Shown one piece after another: positions 34,651-42,971 of a stretch of 64,000 bases of DNA. Position 1 is the first letter of the stretch; every line of letters begins with the position of its first letter. The notes beneath the pieces are model-generated. The model did not search any database, was not told where the DNA came from, and saw only the letters and a program-made list of their open reading frames with translations. The translations under genes were made by a program, and so were the position numbers. This DNA is from Terriglobia bacterium (GTDB lineage Bacteria > Acidobacteriota > Terriglobia > Bryobacterales > Bryobacteraceae). The stretch is taken from positions 31,541 through 95,540 of the forward strand of contig JAIQFI010000023.1 of the NCBI GenBank assembly GCA_020073345.1, read 5' to 3'.

Positions 34651-35526
34651 CTACTTCCTGACGGTAACGGTGGAACCCGCCCTCCCGCCTAGCACGGAGC
34701 CCCTGATTCCCGGTTTCAGTCCAACAGCAAGCCGGGTGCCTTCGAGAGCGTACACCTCGATCGTTGGACTTTCACGCGCAAGTTGATCTACGATGGAGGA
34801 CACCTCGGGTATCATGCCGTAGTCATGCCACACGATTGCACCTCTTGCCGCTAGATGTTTCAACGCATTTTGCGAGTCGGACCTAACGTATGCCTCTGAA
34901 TGGCACCCGTCGATGAACACAAGGTCAAAAGGTCCTCCTAATTCATTCCAGTTGAGCTTGGCGCTATCCCCGTAGACTTGGGTAATGCAGTGCGAAAGAC
35001 GTTGCCCTCGGTACTGACGCCCTACTTCCTCACGACTTGTTAAGTTGAGTTCGCCTTCGGGGTAGGTCAACGAATCCTGCTTCGCCATTTCGAAATCCAG
35101 CGGCAAGTCTACCGTGACAACCGTGCCTCCTGCCTCGATATTCGCAGCTAGTAGCAGGGCGGTATTTCCATCAGCCGTACCTATCTCTAGTACCTTTGTC
35201 GCCTTAGTATAGTTTGCTATCGCCGCTAAATGAGACGCCTCCTCCACCGTGATATTTGCACTTTCGGAAGCCGCACTTCTTCGATCGAACGCGCGGGGCA
35301 GCACCACGTCCACCTCTTCCAAAGAAGGCAGGATAGCGTTCAAAGGCACTCGAGGAAGTGTCCCACTAAACCAATACGTCTGACTGACGAATAGCCGGTC
35401 CTTGGACGAATGTCCCCGTACAATCCAAGAGAGGGCTGAGCGGGGGCAGGAAATTGCCTTGTGGAGGCCGAACACGGACTTATGAATGAAGGAACTCTGC
35501 ATGGACGGTGTTTCTAGAAATTTCAT
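34651..35526 (-). CDS. Class I SAM methyltransferase (Methyltransf_24-like)
   Basis: The SAM-binding motif ATKVLEIGTADGNTALLLA is followed by VVTVDLP and the conserved FDLVFIDGCHSEAYVRSD. That order is seen in O-methyltransferases and cephalosporin-hydroxylase-like proteins. The N-terminal ~90 residues are less conserved and may bind the acceptor. The ATG at 35526 is chosen because GGGTGA lies about 5 nt upstream; a GTG at 35544 would add six residues. The gene begins right at the end of a decayed IS3 transposase, so its original promoter or upstream partner may have been displaced. Confidence 0.78.
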   Translation of the reverse strand: MKFLETPSMQSSFIHKSVFGLHKAISCPRSALSWIVRGHSSKDRLFVSQTYWFSGTLPRVPLNAILPSLEEVDVVLPRAFDRRSAASESANITVEEASHLAAIANYTKATKVLEIGTADGNTALLLAANIEAGGTVVTVDLPLDFEMAKQDSLTYPEGELNLTSREEVGRQYRGQRLSHCITQVYGDSAKLNWNELGGPFDLVFIDGCHSEAYVRSDSQNALKHLAARGAIVWHDYGMIPEVSSIVDQLARESPTIEVYALEGTRLAVGLKPGIRGSVLGGRAGSTVTVRK

Positions 35527-35544
35527 GATTTCACCCGTGTACAC

Positions 35545-35885
35545 CTAACCGATTAGCACTGCCGGCTCAACGAGCGAGAGATTGACCTTGGGCTTTTGAG
35601 CCACGGTCTCTTGTTTGGCGAGAAGTACTTTATGCAGCATGTCCTTGTCCAGTCCCAGAGTCCAGGCTCAGATCGGCCGCAGCTTCTTCAGTCCCGCTTT
35701 TCCCTCCCGCAACTGTTTGACCTGTTGGGCCTCGCTCACGTCCGTCCCGCGGTACTTCGACCTCTAGGCGTAGATGGTGCGCTTACTCATTCGTAGGCCC
35801 GCCCTACCTCGTCGGCGCTGCGTCCCGCCTCCAGCTGCTTCAGCGCCTCAATCATCTGCGCCTCGCTGTGCTTGCTCCTGCTCTT
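35545..35885 (-). mobile_element. Decayed IS3-family transposase OrfA relic
   Basis: Translating the minus strand piecewise recovers an IS3-group OrfA: SKHSEAQMIEALKQLEAG, RSADEVGRAY, then after a frameshift SKRTIYA, an in-frame stop, RSKY, DVSEAQQVKQLRE, another stop region, then DKDML and KPKVNLSLVEPA. The helix-turn-helix and leucine-zipper pattern is the family signature. At least two stops and two frameshifts make it inactive, and OrfB is missing. It lies between the polymerase gene and the methyltransferase gene. I could not define terminal inverted repeats or target duplications. Confidence 0.85.
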
Positions 35886-35938
35886 AGCCTCGTTCCTTTT
35901 GTCTCAAATCGTACTTCGATTCGGACGAAAAACGGGGC

Positions 35939-37369
35939 TCACGTCATTGTCTCCGCGTTAACTCGCGAATTCCGCCCAGAGAGCGGGTTAAACCATAGCT
36001 GCTCTCTGTCATCCTCGTCCTCCTCACCAACGTGTTTGGCAGGAAGGGATGGACGATCATTTGAATCGAGAATCGGAGGAAGGCTCGTTACCGCGAAAAG
36101 TAACGCAATCCAGGCAGGGATTACGGATTGGAATAGCGATTCCGTTAGATTGAAAACAAGTGCCACGGCGATGAACGCTAATTTAAGAGTGCCCATGTCC
36201 ATCCCCCGGCGCACGCCATCAACTGCTCTGCTGTAGCCGCGTAACACCATAGCCGCGAGCAACGCGATGCCAATCCACCCCAAATTCACGTAAATCTCGA
36301 TGTAACCCTCATGAGACTCGAGGGGGTGCCACCAATAGATTCGCCACATTTGCTCCAGTCGCCACCCTAGCCAGAAGCTCGAGAAACCGGTTCCAATCCA
36401 CGGATTCGATACCATGCCAAGGACCTGATTCCAGATATCAGTTCTCCCGGTTAGGGTGCCATTTCTTCCAACTGTGGAGAGGAGACTTGGTGCGTAAAAT
36501 ATCGCTACCACTGCAACAGACAGCACCGCCAACGCGAGACAGTGAACCAACCATCGCCTTCTGGCTACCCATCGCAGGTTCGTCATCACCATCAGCGCAC
36601 TTCCTAAAAGGAGGCAGGTTAAGGACGTGGCGGAGCTGCTGATAGTCACGAGCCATACCGCCATTGCGAAAACGACAGCGTACGCGATCATAGATGACGC
36701 CCTGTAGGGTTCCCGTCTGCGTCGGTATGCATCCAGAAGGCACCACAGGAATGCGAGTCCCCAAATCACGCAGGTCCCCCCAAGCTCATTCTTGCCTGTC
36801 GTGACCCCGGTAATCACTCCGGCCGTCATCATAGTGCCTGGAGCCATTCCTAAGTCCGGATAGGCTTCGATGAATAAGATCGACAGTGGAAGAAGGAAGA
36901 AGCCCGTTCGCGTCATAACACGTTTGAGGGCGGCGACCGGCTCGTGATCGGTAAGCACGATCAGAACCATCACAACGTCCCCCACAGCCTTGATCCATCG
37001 TTTAGCGGAAATATCGGTGAAGCTGGACCAGGAAGCGCTGAGGAGACAATACGCAAAGTACACCACGATCGGCCAATTGCTCTTAAGGATAGCGGCGACC
37101 TGCGGTTTTCTCCTGATTAGCACGATCAGACCAGCTGCCTCGAGGCTCTCGAATATGCTCGCTTCAAGCGGGCTCCCGTTATAGTACGAGGTCGCTCCTG
37201 AACTGTCCGGCGCATCGTTGAACCACATAGAAACCGGCCGGGATCCGGCGATAAACAGCCACAGTGCGGCAATCCAGAGCGCTTTAGACGTCCGCACGTT
37301 CGGGTCTCGAACGAGGCGGAAAAGCCAAAAGATACAGACGCAGCAAACGAGGGTAGCGATCGGTTTCAT
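35939..37369 (-). CDS. O-antigen polymerase/ligase-like membrane protein (Wzy/WaaL/ExoQ type)
   Basis: A 476-residue polytopic protein with about ten to twelve hydrophobic segments. The Wzy_C-type loop is visible as LTGRTDIWNQVLGMVSNPW followed by GTGFSSFWLG and HPLESHEGYIEIYVNLGW, with conserved Arg and His residues. Such proteins polymerise repeat units or ligate glycans in the periplasm. Its ATG overlaps the asparagine-synthase-like stop (ATGA). With the flippase at 31.6-34.4 kb it would complete a Wzx/Wzy route. The C-terminal ~35 residues are charged and cytoplasmic-looking. Confidence 0.85.
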   Translation of the reverse strand: MKPIATLVCCVCIFWLFRLVRDPNVRTSKALWIAALWLFIAGSRPVSMWFNDAPDSSGATSYYNGSPLEASIFESLEAAGLIVLIRRKPQVAAILKSNWPIVVYFAYCLLSASWSSFTDISAKRWIKAVGDVVMVLIVLTDHEPVAALKRVMTRTGFFLLPLSILFIEAYPDLGMAPGTMMTAGVITGVTTGKNELGGTCVIWGLAFLWCLLDAYRRRREPYRASSMIAYAVVFAMAVWLVTISSSATSLTCLLLGSALMVMTNLRWVARRRWLVHCLALAVLSVAVVAIFYAPSLLSTVGRNGTLTGRTDIWNQVLGMVSNPWIGTGFSSFWLGWRLEQMWRIYWWHPLESHEGYIEIYVNLGWIGIALLAAMVLRGYSRAVDGVRRGMDMGTLKLAFIAVALVFNLTESLFQSVIPAWIALLFAVTSLPPILDSNDRPSLPAKHVGEEDEDDREQLWFNPLSGRNSRVNAETMT

Positions 37370-39198
37370 CGTTGGTCGACAAAGATCTGGTGTATCAGCT
37401 CGAGCGTCAGCAGGTGATGAATTTCCTCGGTATAGTTTCCGTCTCCTCTCAGGTGACTGCGCACCATTGTCTCAACCTGTTTCCGTTGCAGGTAGGGCCG
37501 GGACAGCGTCCGCGGATCTAGGAGCATCTCCCGAACGTATGCAGAGAGCGCGTTTCTGTACCACACGCGGAAATGTTTAAATTTGTGTCTGCCGAGGAAG
37601 AGCCGCTCGAGGCGCAACGGAGAGAACAAATGGTCGATACGGGCAAGCCACTGAGGCATGCCGTAGTCATAGGCATATTCCGCCTTGAAGGTAAACTCAA
37701 GCATCGACTTAGCCAGCGTGGCCTTCCAACCCGGCTGACCCGCCAAGCCACGGTCGGTCCGGATGTCTCGAAGAGCGAGGTTCCCGTCGGTGATTAACCG
37801 GTTGCAAACATCGTTGTTGGCGAAAATGTCGCTCTTCGCGAATCGCATCTCCGGATCCCGGAAAGCTATTCTCACCAGATCGTTATCGAGATACGGCGAG
37901 CGCACCGAAACCTGAGTGTGCTCTAGAACGTCAACTGCACGCATCCGCGTGGGACGGAAGACCACACAAGAAACCGGATGTTCCGGCCTCAAGCGGACGT
38001 ACGCGTCCTTGGACGTCTCTATTTGAGCCTGGAACTCCGGATCAAGCACGCCTGGAGAGAGCTTGGTCGGCTTAAATCGGCCCAGGCCGCGGAGCACCTC
38101 GCTGCCATAGTTTCCCGAAATCCGCACCGGGGCGATCTGTCGTACTTTTTCCTGGACGTAGAGGTCAGGAGCGAGGTCTACGTGTGCGCACCCATCTGTA
38201 AGAAATACGCTCCGCGCTGCGTAGTGCGGAAACCGCGACAGAAATTCCTCCGCTACCGGAATCACCTCGTAGGGCTGACGGCACACCCCAGACACGCGCT
38301 GTGCCACGATGACGTCTTGGCAGCTCCGATACATTCCCCCAAACGTGTAGCACGGAAGCGACCCTTGAGGTTGGCGCTGCCAAGCCATAATCATCCGGGT
38401 ATCGAGCCCCCCCGTGAGCGACATGGCAATCCGCTCGCGCCCACTGAAGTAGCGAGGAAGGATCTGCTCGAAGGTGCCCCGGAGTTCCTCGTAGTAGGAT
38501 TCGGGTGTTAAAGGTGCTTGCTCTTCCCATTCTCGGGGATGAAAGTACGTGTTTCTTCGCGAGATTGAGCCATGCTGAAAGATCCAGGCCGTTGCCGGCG
38601 GCACCGTGCCGATGCCTTTGAAAATGCTCCGCTCTTCGGAGACACAGCGCCAGACGACCATGTCTGCCAGGCCGCGAACATCCACGCTTCTGAGTTTAGG
38701 CTGGACCTTCAGGATCGCTTTGGCTTCCGCGCTAAAATAAAAAGTATCCTCCGACTCGTGATAGTAGAGCTTGTGCATCCCGTACCGGTCGTTGAAAAGT
38801 GAGGCAGTCCCTTGACGGCGATCAACCACAAGTCCCTGGAATCTTCCGTTAAGGCTGGCTGGGAACTTGGCGTCTTCCTCATATACGTGAACCAGATACG
38901 ATGCTCCGTCTGGCTTCACGTCATGCCCGCGCTCCCTTAAGCCCCGAATTGCATCTGGATCGGAAAATTCTTCGCCGGAAAAAATCAGCGTGATATTGCG
39001 ACACTCATTCTGAACCGGCATTCCGTCGGCGAACGAGTTCTTTGGCACGGTCCATCCGGCGTATACGCCCATGGACTCGTCAATCCACGTTCCGGTCTCG
39101 TAGAATGACTCGTGTCGCATCGCCTCGACCATCTGTAGCAACTGAGGCTCGGCCCACGTTCGGGGCCTTTTAGTTATTAAACCAACGATTCCTGGCAT
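37366..39198 (-). CDS. Asparagine-synthase-like protein lacking the glutaminase cysteine
   Basis: A 610-residue protein with the N-terminal Ntn glutaminase-like domain and C-terminal synthetase domain of the AsnB family. It begins MPGIVGLITK where active glutaminases have MCGI. The nucleophilic Cys2 is replaced by proline, so it cannot release ammonia from glutamine. The synthetase PPi-loop is MSLTGGLDTRM (normally SGGLDS), and FNDRYGMHKLYY corresponds to the DRXGXXPL region. Adenylation with free ammonia or another amine remains possible. Such relatives occur in surface-polysaccharide and lasso-peptide clusters, where they form amides. The substrate here is unknown; amidation of a uronic acid would fit the 3-amino-uronate genes. 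It overlaps the downstream polymerase by 4 nt. Confidence 0.85.
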   Translation of the reverse strand: MPGIVGLITKRPRTWAEPQLLQMVEAMRHESFYETGTWIDESMGVYAGWTVPKNSFADGMPVQNECRNITLIFSGEEFSDPDAIRGLRERGHDVKPDGASYLVHVYEEDAKFPASLNGRFQGLVVDRRQGTASLFNDRYGMHKLYYHESEDTFYFSAEAKAILKVQPKLRSVDVRGLADMVVWRCVSEERSIFKGIGTVPPATAWIFQHGSISRRNTYFHPREWEEQAPLTPESYYEELRGTFEQILPRYFSGRERIAMSLTGGLDTRMIMAWQRQPQGSLPCYTFGGMYRSCQDVIVAQRVSGVCRQPYEVIPVAEEFLSRFPHYAARSVFLTDGCAHVDLAPDLYVQEKVRQIAPVRISGNYGSEVLRGLGRFKPTKLSPGVLDPEFQAQIETSKDAYVRLRPEHPVSCVVFRPTRMRAVDVLEHTQVSVRSPYLDNDLVRIAFRDPEMRFAKSDIFANNDVCNRLITDGNLALRDIRTDRGLAGQPGWKATLAKSMLEFTFKAEYAYDYGMPQWLARIDHLFSPLRLERLFLGRHKFKHFRVWYRNALSAYVREMLLDPRTLSRPYLQRKQVETMVRSHLRGDGNYTEEIHHLLTLELIHQIFVDQR

Positions 39199-39281
39199 CT
39201 CACCCTGACGTTAACGCTAACGCTGTGGCGTTTGATCACGAGTCGCCGTAACACATCGCCGATATGCGCACAGCTCGAACA

Positions 39282-40442
39282 CTACCGAGGCATATCCTTG
39301 TTCTTCAAGGCTTCAGCTATCGCCTCGGCGATGACTCCGTACCCATTCTTGTTTGGGTGCATGTCGCTGGAGTTACGCGCGTACAACTCGTGGTCGGCAG
39401 ATCTCTTCAATGCGGGTAGCGTGTCTACGAAGGCGATGTCCGAGTCAGTGAGAAACTGAATTGTTTTCTGTTTTGCCAATAACCCGTTGACCCCTGTCCT
39501 GGTCACAATGTCACTGAGGGGTAGTTCGGGATGATGCTCAAAATACTCGGAAAACACCATTTCCTTAGTAGGTATTATGGCTATTACGAACGCGACATGA
39601 TTCTGTTTGCAAAGTTCGTTCATCCGGGCAAAGAGCTCAAACGTAATCCGCATGCCTTCGCGGACGGTCTCGCTGTTCTGATCGATGATACGAAACATTC
39701 TTGCTGGGAGAAAGGCTTCTTCAATGTGCTTCTCAGGAAGAATCAGCGAAGTCGCTAGCGGGTTCCTGCTGTGGGCGTTTCTGATCTGGATATCGCCTTG
39801 GAGATTCCCTAGAGACGAAGCATGGGCGGCAATCTGGTAAACGACGCTGTGTCGCGATAGCCACAGTCTAACCCTTCTGAACAAGCTCGGATTGGGCTCG
39901 CGGATGTCCAGGTTCCACGTGTTTACGTCGACTTTGACGCCTGGCCGCGCCCTCAAGCTCGCCCAGTATTCTTTACCATACGTGATTGCATACGCATTGT
40001 CGAAGTCATCGCCCATATAGAAACCGCAAATGATCAGTCGGGGCTTCAATTTCAGTGCCTTGGTCTCAAGAAGGTAATAATACTGGTTCGGTCCGTAGCC
40101 TCCCATCCCCAAATTGTAAACGCTCCGGCCGCTCAGACGCCCGACGACGTACGGCCACGCGTCCTCCATCGTCGCTGTGTTCCCATAGGTGTGAGAGTCT
40201 CCAATCGCGACGATGTCGGCAGTCTCCGGGATCTTGCGATTCCGATAGCCCCATTCGTCGAATCCGTGCGACCTTGCACTCATCGACGGGACGGCTCCCA
40301 GAATCTCGTCGTCGACCATTTCAACGTTAAGATAATCCCCGGGATTCAATATCAGACGCGCGGCGCCTTCACACAACACTAAGCCCAAGGCGAGTGAAAC
40401 CGCCAGGACACTGAGGTTAACAAAGAATTTCTTCAGGCTCAT
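39282..40442 (-). CDS. SGNH/GDSL-type hydrolase, membrane-anchored
   Basis: An N-terminal membrane anchor (VNLSVLAVSLALGLVLCEGA) precedes a periplasmic SGNH domain: VAIGDSHTYGNTA (nucleophile), YNLGMGGYGPNQYY, FYMGDDFDN in place of the usual GND block, and SDMHPNKNGYGVIAEAI supplying Asp and His. It is a paralogue of the protein at 5262-6545. It starts 6 nt after the carbamoyltransferase stop, and the pair is probably functional as a unit that decorates the glycan with carbamoyl and acyl groups. Whether it esterifies or de-esterifies cannot be told. Confidence 0.85.
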   Translation of the reverse strand: MSLKKFFVNLSVLAVSLALGLVLCEGAARLILNPGDYLNVEMVDDEILGAVPSMSARSHGFDEWGYRNRKIPETADIVAIGDSHTYGNTATMEDAWPYVVGRLSGRSVYNLGMGGYGPNQYYYLLETKALKLKPRLIICGFYMGDDFDNAYAITYGKEYWASLRARPGVKVDVNTWNLDIREPNPSLFRRVRLWLSRHSVVYQIAAHASSLGNLQGDIQIRNAHSRNPLATSLILPEKHIEEAFLPARMFRIIDQNSETVREGMRITFELFARMNELCKQNHVAFVIAIIPTKEMVFSEYFEHHPELPLSDIVTRTGVNGLLAKQKTIQFLTDSDIAFVDTLPALKRSADHELYARNSSDMHPNKNGYGVIAEAIAEALKNKDMPR

Positions 40443-40448
40443 GTTCGG

Positions 40449-42311
40449 TTAATCCAGCTTAAACTCGGTACGCCAATCGTTAGTTTCAGGCAAGCCTAAT
40501 TGCTCTTTCTTGTCGAGGAAATAGTTCCCGACGACCAGGAAATCCATCTCGGTTCTCATGAAACACCGATAGGCGTCTGCAGGGGTGGCGACGATCGGCT
40601 CACCGCGAACATTGAAGCTGGTGTTCACGATTACGCCGCAGCCGGTTTGTCTCTTGAACTCGCGGATCAGTTCCCAATACCGAGGATTAGTATCGCGACT
40701 CACGCTCTGTATACGGGCCGAGTAATCGATATGGGTGATGGCAGGTAGATCGGACCGGAGGAAGTAGAGTCGCTCGTAGAGAGGCCTCTCGTGGTACCCC
40801 TCGGGAACTGGGATCTTCCTGTCCTCCCGGATCGGCGCAACCAGGAGCATGTAGGGAGAAGGTCTGTCGAGATCAAAATAGTCCCCGATGTCCTCTTCTA
40901 GCACTGAAGGAGCGAACGGCCTGAACCCTTCGCGATACTTGATCCTGAGGTTCATTCGCTTCTGCATTTCTGGGTTTCGCGCATCTCCGATGATGCTACG
41001 ATTGCCCAGGGCGCGTGGCCCGAATTCCATTCGGCCCTGGAACCAACCAACGACATTTCCCTCGGCGAGCTTCGCGGCGACGTCGACAGCCAGTTTATTA
41101 AAGTCCTCGTAGTGATGAGCTATCGCGTTATGCTTGCGCAACGCGCGGGAGGTTTCTTTGTCTGAGAACTCTGGTCCGAGATAGGAGCCTTTCATTGCAT
41201 CGGCGCTGCCACTGATCTGTCGGTCGTTTCCATCGTGGATATGCCATACGGCGTAGGCGGCCCCGACTGCGCCGCCAGCGTCGCCCGCCGCGGGCTGAAT
41301 CCACAGATCGTCGAATGTCCCAGCTCTCAGTATTTTCCCGTTGGCTACACAGTTGAGGGCCACACCCCCGGCCAGGACCAGATTCTTGCAGCCCGTCAAT
41401 TGCCGGGCCGTGCAGGCGAGAGAAAGAACGATCTCCTCGGTCACCTGCTGAATGGCGAGCGCCATGTCCATGTAGGGTTGGGAAATCTCAGACTCAGGTT
41501 TTCGGCGGGGCACTCCGAAGAGCCGCTGCCACTTGTCTTCGTCTACCATCTTCAAGCCGGTTGCGTAGTCGAAGTAATCCATGTTGAGGAGGATCGACCC
41601 GTCTTTGCGGATGTCAACAAGTTCGGTCGTAATCTTCTTCTTGAAATCTGCAGTCTGTGCGTAAGCGGGATTGCCGTAAGGCGCCAAGCCCATGAGCTTG
41701 TACTCTCCGCTGTTCACTGTGAATCCAGTGTAGTAGGTGAAGGCCGAGTAAAGCAGTCCCACGGAGTGAGGAAACTGCAGCTCTTTGAGTAATTCGATTT
41801 CTTTGCCGCGCCCGCGACCAATGGTAGTCGTGGCCCATTCTCCAACACCGTCCACGGTGACAATTGCTGCTTCGGAGAACGGTGATGGGTAGAAGGCGCT
41901 CGCAGCGTGGGATAGATGGTGTTCGGGATAGTAAATCGGAACGCTACCATCACCCAGTGCCGCCAGATGCTTCACGAGCAGCCGCTTCATGAATAACTTC
42001 TCTTTGATCCAAACCGGAATTGCTGACGAAAAGCTCGCGAAGCCACGCGGGGCGAACGCATGATACGTCTCGAGCAGACGCTCAAATTTTAGAAACGGCT
42101 TGTCGTAGAACGAGACAGCCGCGAGGTCTTTGTAATCGATGCCCGCCTCTTGCAGCACATATTGGCACGCTTGGATCGGGAATGACGAATCATGCTTCTT
42201 CCGGCTGAACCGTTCCTCCTGCGCCGCGGCAACTAACTGCCCATCGACGAGTAGCGCAGCGGCGCTGTCGTGATAATAAGCCGATATGCCGAGGATCGCA
42301 TTTTTCATCAT
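40449..42311 (-). CDS. NodU/TobZ-family O-carbamoyltransferase (SxtI-like)
   Basis: A 620-residue carbamoyltransferase. The Kae1-like domain has ILGISAYYHDSAAALLVDG and YYPEHHLSHAASAFYPSP. The linker has FPHSVGLLYSAFTYYTGF and GEYKLMGLAPYG. The transfer site has WFQGRMEFGPRALGNRSI, and the C-terminus has VIVNTSFNVRGEPIVATPADA. It sits downstream of the small DUF5989 and SxtJ-like membrane proteins, the arrangement known from saxitoxin-type and many polysaccharide clusters. An ATG pair (42311 and 42308) is preferred; the reading frame extends upstream to a TTG at 42323. No clear Shine-Dalgarno is seen. Confidence 0.93.
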   Translation of the reverse strand: MMKNAILGISAYYHDSAAALLVDGQLVAAAQEERFSRKKHDSSFPIQACQYVLQEAGIDYKDLAAVSFYDKPFLKFERLLETYHAFAPRGFASFSSAIPVWIKEKLFMKRLLVKHLAALGDGSVPIYYPEHHLSHAASAFYPSPFSEAAIVTVDGVGEWATTTIGRGRGKEIELLKELQFPHSVGLLYSAFTYYTGFTVNSGEYKLMGLAPYGNPAYAQTADFKKKITTELVDIRKDGSILLNMDYFDYATGLKMVDEDKWQRLFGVPRRKPESEISQPYMDMALAIQQVTEEIVLSLACTARQLTGCKNLVLAGGVALNCVANGKILRAGTFDDLWIQPAAGDAGGAVGAAYAVWHIHDGNDRQISGSADAMKGSYLGPEFSDKETSRALRKHNAIAHHYEDFNKLAVDVAAKLAEGNVVGWFQGRMEFGPRALGNRSIIGDARNPEMQKRMNLRIKYREGFRPFAPSVLEEDIGDYFDLDRPSPYMLLVAPIREDRKIPVPEGYHERPLYERLYFLRSDLPAITHIDYSARIQSVSRDTNPRYWELIREFKRQTGCGVIVNTSFNVRGEPIVATPADAYRCFMRTEMDFLVVGNYFLDKKEQLGLPETNDWRTEFKLD

Positions 42312-42337
42312 GATTTGTACCAACTATTGGCGAAAAG

Positions 42338-42487
42338 CTAGAAAAGAGTGTAGATGAATGGCGCGATAGCGGATCCGCCGGCAAATACGACTAAAGCGCC
42401 AAACGTCAAAAGAATGACCAAGAGAGGCAGCAACCAGAATTTCTTGCGCTGCCCCAGGAAACCCCATAAGTCCTTCAAGAATTCCAT
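42338..42487 (-). CDS. DUF5989-type small membrane protein
   Basis: A 49-residue protein beginning MEFLKDLWGFLGQRKKFWLL, followed by a single hydrophobic helix (PLLVILLTFGALVVFAGGSA) and ending APFIYTLF. This is the DUF5989 pattern, a short partner encoded between SxtJ-like proteins and carbamoyltransferases. AGGAG lies 8 nt before the ATG, strong support for translation. It probably anchors or escorts the carbamoyltransferase at the membrane; the function is not established. Confidence 0.85.
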   Translation of the reverse strand: MEFLKDLWGFLGQRKKFWLLPLLVILLTFGALVVFAGGSAIAPFIYTLF

Positions 42488-42502
42488 AATCCAGTCTCCT
42501 TA

Positions 42503-42916
42503 TCAGTAGGGCCGTTCAAGGTCCTGCGCGGTAAACGTATGGTTCCGCGCCAGCATCACGGAGTCTTTTCCAGCTTTGAAGGCCCGAAGCTTCAGTGAGT
42601 CCTTGCCGAGCAGCCTTCGCAATACTCCGATCGGCGTTACGACGGCAAAGAACGCAATAAACATCAGAATCTTCGAAACGACTGCACCCAGGGCGTCCGA
42701 AAACCCCAGCCAGAGAACCGCAATGGGCCGATACAGTTGCGGGAGCGTCATGTTGAGAACATGCAGCGCGATTGCGCCCATTACCAATTCCTTCCGCTTC
42801 AGAACGACCCATAGGATCAGAAGCAGGAGGACCATGGCCATACCGGTGTCCCGGCTCTCGTCTCTGGTGATCTTTCTTTTCAGAAATTTATATACCGACA
42901 CGGTTGTTTTGTCCAA
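42503..42916 (-). CDS. SxtJ-like membrane protein
   Basis: A small membrane protein with two or three hydrophobic helices (MAMVLLLLILWVVLKRK, ALHVLNMTLPQLYRPIAVLW and SKILMFIAFFAVVTPIGVL) and a charged C-terminus with LGKDSLKLR. It matches the SxtJ family that accompanies DUF5989 and carbamoyltransferase genes. It ends 15 nt before the DUF5989 ATG. The start is uncertain: TTG at 42916 and GTG at 42901 are both possible, and the first ATG codon (42841) would remove part of the cytosolic N-terminus. Function unknown. Confidence 0.8.
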   Translation of the reverse strand: MDKTTVSVYKFLKRKITRDESRDTGMAMVLLLLILWVVLKRKELVMGAIALHVLNMTLPQLYRPIAVLWLGFSDALGAVVSKILMFIAFFAVVTPIGVLRRLLGKDSLKLRAFKAGKDSVMLARNHTFTAQDLERPY

Positions 42917-42971
42917 GCCTATACGTATTCCCTGGTGATTGCGAGCCCTGCGTGCACTCGCGACGGGTCAG

